Below, piece after piece: positions 7,954 to 15,467 of a stretch of 64,000 bases of DNA (the stretch's first letter is position 1; every line of letters begins with the position of its first letter). The notes beneath the pieces are model-generated. The model had not been told where the DNA came from. It did no database searches and saw only the letters and a list, made by a program, of their open reading frames with translations. The stretch covers positions 1 through 64,000 of the forward strand of contig NZ_JALKAA010000005.1 in assembly GCF_024171605.1 (NCBI RefSeq), given 5' to 3'. Source of the DNA: Pontibacter sp. HSC-36F09. GTDB taxonomy: Bacteria; Bacteroidota; Bacteroidia; Cytophagales; Hymenobacteraceae. Position numbers and translations under genes: made by a program.

Positions 7954-10900
7954 ATGTTTAATAAGATCATCGATTTTTCGATACACAACAAACTGGTGAT
8001 CGGGCTGATGGTGCTGGCATTGATCGTCTGGGGAACCTATTCCCTGACACAGTTGCCTGTAGACGCCGTTCCCGACATCACCAACAACCAGGTGCAGGTG
8101 GTCACCTCTTCACCCACACTAGCCGCCCAGGAAGTGGAGCGCTTCATTACTACCCCCATTGAAATGGCGCTCGCCAACGTGCCGGATGTAGTTGAAATGC
8201 GCTCTGTATCGCGTTTCGGGCTTTCAGTGATCACGGTCGTGTTTAAGGACGAGGTCGACCAGTACCTGGCCAGGCAAATGATAACGGAGCGCCTGGGCGA
8301 CGCTGCACGGCAGATCCCACAGGACATGGGCACGCCTGAACTGGCCCCCGTTACAACCGGCCTGGGCGAGATCTACCAGTATGTGCTGGTGACCGATCCT
8401 GAAAGTGGGAAAAAGTACAGTCCGACAGAGCTTCGCACCATCCAGGACTGGATCGTGCGGCGGCAACTGCTTGGGACGCCAGGCGTGGCGGATGTAAGTA
8501 GCTTCGGCGGCTTTCTGAAGGAGTATGAAGTGGCCGTAAACCCGGCAAGCCTCCGTAGCATGAACCTGACTGTGACCGACGTGATCGGGGCACTGGAGCA
8601 GAATAACGAAAACACCGGCGCAGCTTACATCGAGAAAAACCAGAACGCTTTCTTCATCCGTGGTCTAGGGCTGGTTAGTACGCTGGAGGATATTGAGCAG
8701 ATCGTCGTATCCAACCGAAACGGCCTGCCCGTACTAGTGCGCGACGTGGCCAAGGTCCAGTATGGCCATCCAGTGCGCTACGGTGCCCTGACCCGAAATA
8801 CCGAAGGAGAAGTAGTGGGCGGTATTGTGTTGATGCTAAAAGGCGCCAGTTCTTCTGAGGTGATCAAAAACGTGCAGGACAAAGTAGCCAGCATCCAGTC
8901 CTCGTTGCCGGAAGGCATCATAATAGAAGCATACCTGGATCGAAGCGATCTGGTGAGTAAGGCAATAAATACGGTGGCCACCAACCTGATCGAAGGCGGC
9001 CTGATCGTGATTTTCGTGCTGGTGCTTTTGCTGGGCAACCTGCGGGCAGGACTCGTGGTAGCCTCTGTTATACCTTTATCAATGCTTTTCGCGTTGGGTA
9101 TGATGAATGTGTTCGGCGTGTCAGGTAACCTGATGAGTTTGGGAGCCATTGACTTTGGTTTGATCGTGGACGGAGCTGTGATCATAGTGGAGGGCGTGCT
9201 GCACTTCATTGTCGTTAAGAACAAGGACCTGCCACTCCGCCGTCTGACGCAGCGCGAAATGGACCTGGAGGTAAAGGATGCAGCTTCCAACATCATGAAC
9301 TCCGCTGCCTTCGGGATGCTCATCATCTTGATCGTATACCTGCCGATCATGGCACTGGTAGGCATAGAAGGGAAAATGTTTAAGCCGATGGCACAGACCG
9401 TAAGCTTTGCCATTCTGGGGGCTTTTATCCTGTCATTGACTTATGTGCCGATGGTTTCGACGCTGGTGTTAAGCAAGACCACCAAGCACAAACCAAACAT
9501 TTCTGACAGGCTAATGGGTTTTCTGGAGCGAGTATACCGTCCCGTGATCACGTTCGCCCTGCGTAGCAAGGCAATCGTCATCGGAGCAGCCCTGATTCTT
9601 TTTGCATTCAGCCTATTTGTGTTCAGCCGCATGGGTGGCGAATTTCTTCCTGATCTGGAGGAAGGTGACTTTGCCATGGACCTGCGACTGGTACCCGGTG
9701 CCTCACTCAGCCAGACAATCGAGACAACCACTAAAGCCAGCGAAATTCTGTTGACCCAATTCCCGGAGGTAACGGAAGTGATCGGCAAAATAGGAACTGC
9801 TGAGATTCCTACCGACCCGATGCCCATTGAGGCAGCTGACGTGATGATCCTGCTCAAAGATAAAGACGAATGGACCAGCGCGAGCACGCGTCAGGAACTT
9901 GCCGCCAAAATGGACGAGGCCCTGAAAGTGCTACCGGGCGTAAACTACGGCTTCCAGCAACCGATCCAGTTACGTTTTAATGAGTTGATGACCGGAGCCC
10001 GACAGGATGTGGCCATCAAGATTTTTGGGGAGGACCTGGACCAGCTTTCTGATCTGGCTGGACAAGTTGACAAACTGATTGCCCCCGTAGAAGGTGTGCA
10101 AGACATTTACGTGGAGGAAGTAACCGGTCTGCCACAGATTGTTGTAAGCTACAACCGCGCCCGCATGTCGCAGTACGGTCTGCAGGTGGCGGACGTGAAC
10201 GCGGTGCTTCGCACAGCCTTTGCCGGACAGACAGCCGGGGCCATTTACGAAGGTGACCGCCGCTTCGACCTGGTTGTGCGCATGGAAGGCGGTTCCCGCA
10301 ACGACCTGAATGATATCGAAGACCTGTTTGTGTCACTGCCACAGGGCGGACAAATACCGCTTCAGCAAGTAGCCGACATTAAGTTTGAAGAAGGTCCGAT
10401 GCAGATTTCCCGTGAGGATGGCCGTCGCCGCATTGTGGTGGGCTTCAATGTGCGCGAGCGCGATGTGGAGTCGATTGTGTCGGAAATACAGGAAAAATTG
10501 GACCGCGAACTGCCGCTTCCGGCGGGCTATTTCATTACATACGGCGGTCAGTTTGAGAACCTGGTGCATGCCAAGCAACGATTGTCTGTTGCGGTTCCTG
10601 CCGCCCTGCTGCTGATCCTATTGCTCTTATACTTTGCCTTTAAGTCCGTGAAGCAAAGTCTACTCATTTTCACTGCTATACCTTTATCAGCCATCGGCGG
10701 AATTTTTGCGCTCTGGTTGCGCGACATGCCTTTCAGTATCTCGGCTGGCGTAGGTTTTATCGCGCTGTTTGGGGTGGCGGTGCTAAACGGCATCGTACTG
10801 ATCGGTTACTTCAACCAACTCAAGCGGGAAGGGATGACCGATGCATACGAACGAGTGCTGCTAGGCACCAGCGTACGCCTTCGACCCGTGCTGATGACGG

Positions 10901-12351
10901 CCTCCGTAGCGGCGTTGGGCTTCCTGCCAATGGCGCTATCCGGTTCTGCCGGAGCAGAGGTGCAGCGCCCGCTGGCAACGGTAGTGATCGGAGGTTTGTT
11001 TACCTCCACTTTGCTGACGCTTGTGGTGCTGCCGGTGCTTTACTATGTTTTCTCTTCCAATGAAAAACCCGCTGAAGAAGAGGTTCACCGCAAAACTGTA
11101 CGAGCACACTTCATCACATTGTTGCTGCTTGCAAGCGGTGTGTTGTTCGCCGGCCAGGGTATGGCGCAATCTGCACAGGCTCCTTTGAATCTGGAGCAAA
11201 GTATCAATTATGCCCGTGAGCATAACCTGGGCCTGAAGAGCGCTGCTTATAGCGTGGAGCGTGAACAAGCTTTGCGCGGGGCGGCCACCGACCTCCCGAA
11301 GACTAACCTTTCCTATAGTCGCGGGCAAATCAACACCACCAACCAGGACGAGTACATTTCCGCATCCCAGCATTTCGCATTCCCGACGGTTTACCGCGAC
11401 CAGGCCAAACTGGCAGACGCCACCATCCAACAGGCCGAGGCGCAAAAGCAGATAGTGGAGCGGGAGCTGATCCGGGATGTTAAGCTTGCCTGGTACCTAC
11501 TGCAATACCAGAACGAACGCCTTCGCCTGCTCCAGCAGCAGGATAGCCTGTACGGTCGTTTCACCAGGGCCGCAACCATTCGTTTCCAGACAGGGGAGAC
11601 AGGTTACCTGGAACAGGCAACCGCCGAAACCCGCAGCCTGGGTATAAAAACAGAGCTGCAGCAGGCACAGGCAGATCAGCAAATTGCGGAGCGTCGTCTT
11701 CAACAACTCCTGCAGGCACAGGAGCCGCTTCAGTTTGCTGAAGAACGATTAAGCAAGCGGGAACTGCTCCTGCAAGCCGATAGCACAGCCCTGGCGGCTA
11801 ATCCATACCTGGCCTTTTTGCAAAGCGCCACGCAGGTAGCCGAAAGGCAGAAACAACTGGAGCAATCGCGTATCCTACCAGACTTTACGTTAGGCTACTT
11901 CAATCAGACCTTTAGAGGAGAGGCTCCGCGTGACAATCCCAACAGAGTGTATGGCGCTGGCGACCGCTTCACGGGTTATGAAGTAGGTATAGCCGTTCCG
12001 CTTTGGTTTGGTGCGCAACGATCGCGCATTAAGGCGGCTAAAATGAACGAGGAGGCCGTGAAGAGCCAGGTACGCTACCAGCAGCAACTGCTCTTGACGG
12101 AACTGCAAAATCTGGCGCAGGAACTTCAGAAGCATAGCAATACCCTGGCTTTCTTTGAGCAGGGCGCCTTGCGCCAGGCCAATCAGATGAACAAGGCGGC
12201 TGAGCTCAGCTTCCAGACTGGCGACATCGACTACGTGGAGTATGTACAGGCGCTGGACCAGGCTTACCAATTGCGCAGTAATTACCTCAACGCGCTACGC
12301 GACTACAATCAAACCATTATCAGTTTAGAATTCACAGCAGGAATCGAATAA
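7954..12351 (+). CDS. czcA: CusA/CzcA-family heavy-metal RND efflux pump with fused TolC-like C-terminus
   Basis: A 1465-residue protein. Residues 1-~1040 are a complete heavy-metal RND transporter: N-terminal MFNKIIDFSIHNKLVIGLMV, porter-domain repeats, and the transmembrane-4 motif DFGLIVDGAVIIVEG near residue 400, whose acidic residues are typical of pumps for divalent cations (Co/Zn/Cd/Ni) rather than the Cu/Ag type. Residues ~1055-1080 form a second signal-like segment ending in GQGMAQSAQ, followed by a ~385-residue outer-membrane-factor-like domain (LEQSINYAREHNLGL, long heptad-rich helices). Pump-TolC fusions are known in Bacteroidota. The pump drives metal export by proton antiport; its adaptor follows after one base. 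Metal specificity is inference. Confidence 0.93.
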   Translation: MFNKIIDFSIHNKLVIGLMVLALIVWGTYSLTQLPVDAVPDITNNQVQVVTSSPTLAAQEVERFITTPIEMALANVPDVVEMRSVSRFGLSVITVVFKDEVDQYLARQMITERLGDAARQIPQDMGTPELAPVTTGLGEIYQYVLVTDPESGKKYSPTELRTIQDWIVRRQLLGTPGVADVSSFGGFLKEYEVAVNPASLRSMNLTVTDVIGALEQNNENTGAAYIEKNQNAFFIRGLGLVSTLEDIEQIVVSNRNGLPVLVRDVAKVQYGHPVRYGALTRNTEGEVVGGIVLMLKGASSSEVIKNVQDKVASIQSSLPEGIIIEAYLDRSDLVSKAINTVATNLIEGGLIVIFVLVLLLGNLRAGLVVASVIPLSMLFALGMMNVFGVSGNLMSLGAIDFGLIVDGAVIIVEGVLHFIVVKNKDLPLRRLTQREMDLEVKDAASNIMNSAAFGMLIILIVYLPIMALVGIEGKMFKPMAQTVSFAILGAFILSLTYVPMVSTLVLSKTTKHKPNISDRLMGFLERVYRPVITFALRSKAIVIGAALILFAFSLFVFSRMGGEFLPDLEEGDFAMDLRLVPGASLSQTIETTTKASEILLTQFPEVTEVIGKIGTAEIPTDPMPIEAADVMILLKDKDEWTSASTRQELAAKMDEALKVLPGVNYGFQQPIQLRFNELMTGARQDVAIKIFGEDLDQLSDLAGQVDKLIAPVEGVQDIYVEEVTGLPQIVVSYNRARMSQYGLQVADVNAVLRTAFAGQTAGAIYEGDRRFDLVVRMEGGSRNDLNDIEDLFVSLPQGGQIPLQQVADIKFEEGPMQISREDGRRRIVVGFNVRERDVESIVSEIQEKLDRELPLPAGYFITYGGQFENLVHAKQRLSVAVPAALLLILLLLYFAFKSVKQSLLIFTAIPLSAIGGIFALWLRDMPFSISAGVGFIALFGVAVLNGIVLIGYFNQLKREGMTDAYERVLLGTSVRLRPVLMTASVAALGFLPMALSGSAGAEVQRPLATVVIGGLFTSTLLTLVVLPVLYYVFSSNEKPAEEEVHRKTVRAHFITLLLLASGVLFAGQGMAQSAQAPLNLEQSINYAREHNLGLKSAAYSVEREQALRGAATDLPKTNLSYSRGQINTTNQDEYISASQHFAFPTVYRDQAKLADATIQQAEAQKQIVERELIRDVKLAWYLLQYQNERLRLLQQQDSLYGRFTRAATIRFQTGETGYLEQATAETRSLGIKTELQQAQADQQIAERRLQQLLQAQEPLQFAEERLSKRELLLQADSTALAANPYLAFLQSATQVAERQKQLEQSRILPDFTLGYFNQTFRGEAPRDNPNRVYGAGDRFTGYEVGIAVPLWFGAQRSRIKAAKMNEEAVKSQVRYQQQLLLTELQNLAQELQKHSNTLAFFEQGALRQANQMNKAAELSFQTGDIDYVEYVQALDQAYQLRSNYLNALRDYNQTIISLEFTAGIE

Positions 12352-12352
12352 C

Positions 12353-13525
12353 ATGACAGCATATAAAATCAGAATCATCACCCTTTGCGGACTTATCAGT
12401 CTGGCGGCATGCTCTAAGCAGGCACCTGCCGAAGAAACGGAGACCGCCACAACGGAAGTGACCGCAAGCTCATCACCCTTTGTTGTTACCTTTTCGGAAG
12501 AGCAGCAAAAAGTAGGCAACATTGAATTGGGATCAATTGAGAACAAGCCGCTATCGGCCCGTATCACAGCTAACGGTCAACTTCAACTGCCACCGCAAAA
12601 CATAGCCAGTATCAACCCTTTAATGGGTGGCGTGGTGCGCAGTATACCTGTCAAAGAAGGAGCGTACATTCAGAAAGGGAAAGTGCTGGCTACCATCCAG
12701 AACCCGGAGCTGATCAAGCTGCAGGAAGAGTACCTGACTACCCGCAACCAGCTGCGCTTTGCCGAACAGGACTACGAACGACAGCGCACGCTGAGCGAAG
12801 AGCAAGTGGGTTCCCGCAAGCGTTTCGAACAGGCTGAGTCGGATGTGCAGGTACAGCGGGCTCGCCTCAAGGCACTTGCTACCCATCTCACTGCCATGGG
12901 CGTTTCCCCGAAGAACGTGGAAGCGGGACAGATCACCTCGTCCTTCGCCATTACTTCGCCTATCAGCGGTTATGTGCGGGTCATCAACGTGAACATGGGC
13001 TCCTATGCGCAGCCAGGTCAGCAAATGTTTGAGATCGTGGACAACCGTCACTTGCACCTGGAACTCAGCGTGTTTGAGCGTGACTTCAATAAGATGAAAG
13101 AAGGGCAAAAGGTGCTGTTTACCTTACCAAACGTGGCAGGAGAGCCGCTGGAAGCAGAGATATTTGCTTTGGGAAGGGCATTTGAGGGCGATTCCCGCAT
13201 GGTAACGGTACATGCCGATCTGGAGAATAACCAAAATGTCAACCTGCTGCCAGGCATGTATGTCAATGCACAGATTTTGGCTGGAAAGCAGGAGCTGCCT
13301 GCATTACCCGAAGAGTCAGTAGTGCGCTACAAAGGCAAGCACTACGTGTTTGTAAAAGAGGGGCCTACCACATTCCGGATGCAGGAAGTGGAGACAGGTA
13401 TAGCCGAGAGTGGTTTTATGGAAGTGAAACCTTTGAAAGCGCTTCCTGAAACAGCACAGATTATCACGAAAGGTGCCTATTATGTCCTGGCCGAGAAGAT
13501 GAAATCGGAAGTAGCAGAAGAATAA
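12353..13525 (+). CDS. RND periplasmic adaptor lipoprotein (CusB/CzcB-like)
   Basis: A 390-residue membrane-fusion protein with a lipoprotein signal (MTAYKIRIITLCGLISLAAC, lipobox LAAC). The middle shows the barrel-sandwich and coiled-coil order of the family: GGVVRSIPVKEGAYIQKG, a helical hairpin around TRNQLRFAEQDYERQ, then SPISGYVRVINVNMGSYAQPGQ, a beta-barrel and a membrane-proximal region. It starts one base after the stop of the RND pump gene, so the two are almost certainly translationally coupled. It would bridge the inner-membrane pump and the fused TolC-like domain. No C-terminal metal-binding extension is seen. A terminator follows 27 bases downstream and ends the operon. Confidence 0.92.
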   Translation: MTAYKIRIITLCGLISLAACSKQAPAEETETATTEVTASSSPFVVTFSEEQQKVGNIELGSIENKPLSARITANGQLQLPPQNIASINPLMGGVVRSIPVKEGAYIQKGKVLATIQNPELIKLQEEYLTTRNQLRFAEQDYERQRTLSEEQVGSRKRFEQAESDVQVQRARLKALATHLTAMGVSPKNVEAGQITSSFAITSPISGYVRVINVNMGSYAQPGQQMFEIVDNRHLHLELSVFERDFNKMKEGQKVLFTLPNVAGEPLEAEIFALGRAFEGDSRMVTVHADLENNQNVNLLPGMYVNAQILAGKQELPALPEESVVRYKGKHYVFVKEGPTTFRMQEVETGIAESGFMEVKPLKALPETAQIITKGAYYVLAEKMKSEVAEE

Positions 13526-13551
13526 CAGGTATAGCATTGATCTAAAAAAAT

Positions 13552-13593
13552 ACAGCGCTGGCTCCAATAAAGGGACCAGCGCTGTTATTTTTT
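13552..13593. terminator. Terminator of the metal-efflux operon
   Basis: Inverted repeat ACAGCGCTGG (13552-13561) / CCAGCGCTGT (13576-13585), flanked by an A-run on the left and TTATTTTTT on the right, so it can act on both strands. It follows the adaptor stop by 27 bases. Confidence 0.85.
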
Positions 13594-13708
13594 GAAAGGA
13601 TTAATTATTAATTAAACTTTCAACTTTTAGCCATGCTTTTATACGTGGCAGAGGTTGTATTTGGTTACAAATATTTGAAAATAAATTAATTATTTTTTAA
13701 AAAGTGCC

Positions 13709-14428
13709 TTAGGACGCTCTATTGGCCACTAATATTGGCTCCAGCACCGTCCATACATTGTCCGCCAGAATGCGTTGTCCCTCTATAGTCGGGTGAATGC
13801 CATCACCCTGATTCAATGCCCGGTCACCGGCCACGCCTTCCAGCAGGAAAGGTATAAGCACCACATCTTTATCTTCCGCCAGTCGGGTGTATACCTGCTC
13901 GAACTCTTTCGTAAAGCGCTGCCCCATGCTTGGCGGCATCTGCATACCTGCCAGGATGATTTCCGCATCCGGATTCTGTTCACGCACCTTGTCGATGATC
14001 GTACCGAGGTTATCATAGGTCGAAGCCGGATCTATACCTCTCAAGCCGTCGTTAGCGCCCAGTTCCAGCACAAACACATCGATCGGTTGTTTCAATAACC
14101 AGTCAATACGGCTTTTGCCACCGGCGGAGGTTTCGCCGCTCAGTCCGGCATTTACGGCCTTATAAGGCAGACCCAGCGAATCGATGCGCTCCTGAAGAAG
14201 GGCAGGGAAGGCCTGGTCGGGCTCCAATCCATAGCCGGCGGTGAGGCTGTTACCGAAAAACACGATGGTCTTGATGCGCTCATTTTTCGGGGCTTCGGCT
14301 GTCGTGATTGAGTCATTCTGTACCTGTTGTTCCGTTGCTACCTGCTCTGTGGTGGTTGCCTGTTCGCAGCCTGGCAGGGTAAGGTAGAAAGCTAGAAAAA
14401 GGGGGATATACTTACTCTTATTATTCAT
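13709..14428 (-). CDS. tesA: Arylesterase / lysophospholipase L1-like SGNH hydrolase (TesA family), lipoprotein
   Basis: A 239-residue GDSL/SGNH hydrolase. Block I is FFGNSLTAGYG (nucleophile Ser, with Asn in place of the usual Asp of GDS), block II Gly is in NAGLSGETSAGG, block III is LELGANDGLRG and block V is GDGIHPT with the catalytic Asp/His. The N-end is a lipoprotein signal (FLAFYLTLPGC) followed by a Thr/Glu/Gln-rich tether of ~30 residues, so the enzyme is probably periplasmic and membrane-anchored. Family members hydrolyse aryl esters, acyl-CoA and lysophospholipids. It is divergent from an ABC ATPase/permease pair, the same arrangement as tesA-ybbA-ybbP in Escherichia coli, which supports the assignment. 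Confidence 0.85.
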   Translation of the reverse strand: MNNKSKYIPLFLAFYLTLPGCEQATTTEQVATEQQVQNDSITTAEAPKNERIKTIVFFGNSLTAGYGLEPDQAFPALLQERIDSLGLPYKAVNAGLSGETSAGGKSRIDWLLKQPIDVFVLELGANDGLRGIDPASTYDNLGTIIDKVREQNPDAEIILAGMQMPPSMGQRFTKEFEQVYTRLAEDKDVVLIPFLLEGVAGDRALNQGDGIHPTIEGQRILADNVWTVLEPILVANRAS

Positions 14429-14573
14429 GTACCTGATTTTTTTCCTAAATTTAGTTTTATCAATCTTAAAACCTATAACGACCTCTATAAGTTATTAGGT
14501 TCGGGAATAGCACAGCGTACTTCTATACCTGTAGTGCTATACCTGTCGTTTAATTTCAAAAAACACAAGCTAC
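14429..14573. promoter_or_regulatory. Divergent tesA/ybbA intergenic region with tandem TATACCTGT repeats
   Basis: The 145 bp region between the divergent starts holds two direct copies of CTATACCTGT at 14523-14532 and 14537-14546, with a 14-base repeat period. On the tesA strand a near -7 box (TAAATTTA) lies around 14440-14450. The paired copies belong to the window-wide AGGTATA word but their regular spacing next to a shared promoter makes an operator role conceivable. Confidence 0.4.
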
Positions 14574-15290
14574 GTGTCTACTATACTAGAAATCAATAAC
14601 CTGAAGAAAACCTACGACAGCGGCGACCGTCACCTGACCGTGCTCGAGGGCATCAACTTTAAACTGCAAGCTGGTGACACCTGCGCTATTGTAGGACCAT
14701 CCGGAAGCGGCAAAACGACCTTGCTGGGTCTGTGCGCCGGACTCGACCGGGCTAGTAGCGGCTCCGTCATCCTCAACGGCGTGCAGCTCGACAACCTGAG
14801 CGAAGATGCACGGGCACAGGTTCGCAACCAATACGTGGGCTTTATTTTTCAGAATTTTCAGCTCATACCTACGCTCACAGCGCTCGAAAACGTGATGGTA
14901 CCGCTGGAACTGCGCGGAGAGCGAAACGTGCAACGCGAAGCCATGGACTTGCTGGCTCGTGTAGGCCTAGCCGAACGCCACGACCACTATCCGACTCAAT
15001 TATCAGGGGGAGAACAACAGCGCGTGTCGCTGGCAAGGGCTTTTTCGAACCGACCTACCATTCTTTTTGCCGATGAGCCAACGGGTAACCTGGATGAGGA
15101 AACCGGTGATAAAGTGGAGAAACTCCTGTTTGAGTTGAACCGCGAAGCCGGTACCACGCTGGTGCTCGTGACCCACGACCTGGAACTGGCCGAAAAGACG
15201 CAGCGCATCATCCGCATCAAAGGCGGACATGTGGTGTCCGACACGAGGACTGCTGAAACAGTGCATCAGCCGGAAGACTCCAGCCTCTGA
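14574..15290 (+). CDS. ybbA: ABC transporter ATP-binding protein (YbbA/LolD type)
   Basis: A 238-residue ATPase with all ABC motifs: Walker A GPSGSGKTT near residue 40, Q-loop QNFQLIPTLTALENV, signature LSGGEQQRVSLARA, Walker B ILFADEPTGNLDEE and the H-loop VTHD. The start is GTG at 14574, which places the protein at the normal family length. YbbA/LolD/MacB-type ATPases energise permeases of the FtsX fold, and such a permease follows 177 bp downstream. The substrate of YbbA-YbbP is not settled; a role in the cell envelope or lipoprotein handling is family-based inference. The gene diverges from tesA. Confidence 0.9.
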   Translation: MSTILEINNLKKTYDSGDRHLTVLEGINFKLQAGDTCAIVGPSGSGKTTLLGLCAGLDRASSGSVILNGVQLDNLSEDARAQVRNQYVGFIFQNFQLIPTLTALENVMVPLELRGERNVQREAMDLLARVGLAERHDHYPTQLSGGEQQRVSLARAFSNRPTILFADEPTGNLDEETGDKVEKLLFELNREAGTTLVLVTHDLELAEKTQRIIRIKGGHVVSDTRTAETVHQPEDSSL

Positions 15291-15467
15291 GTAGACTCCT
15301 GACACAAGAATTCTTTGACAAAAGATGATAGAGGCCGAAGTTTACAGAAAATGCAACAACAGGTTTTATACTCTTCACGCCTTTGCCTTTGTCTAAGTAC
15401 TCTTTTGCCTAATTAATCATAAGCAACAGGTTCATAAATACTTATCTCACTAAACATCAAGTATACC

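Noticed and set aside
8778..9413. 211-codon minus-strand frame
   Set aside because: Antisense of the RND pump gene; composition is low-complexity Ser/Arg/Met, typical of a shadow frame.
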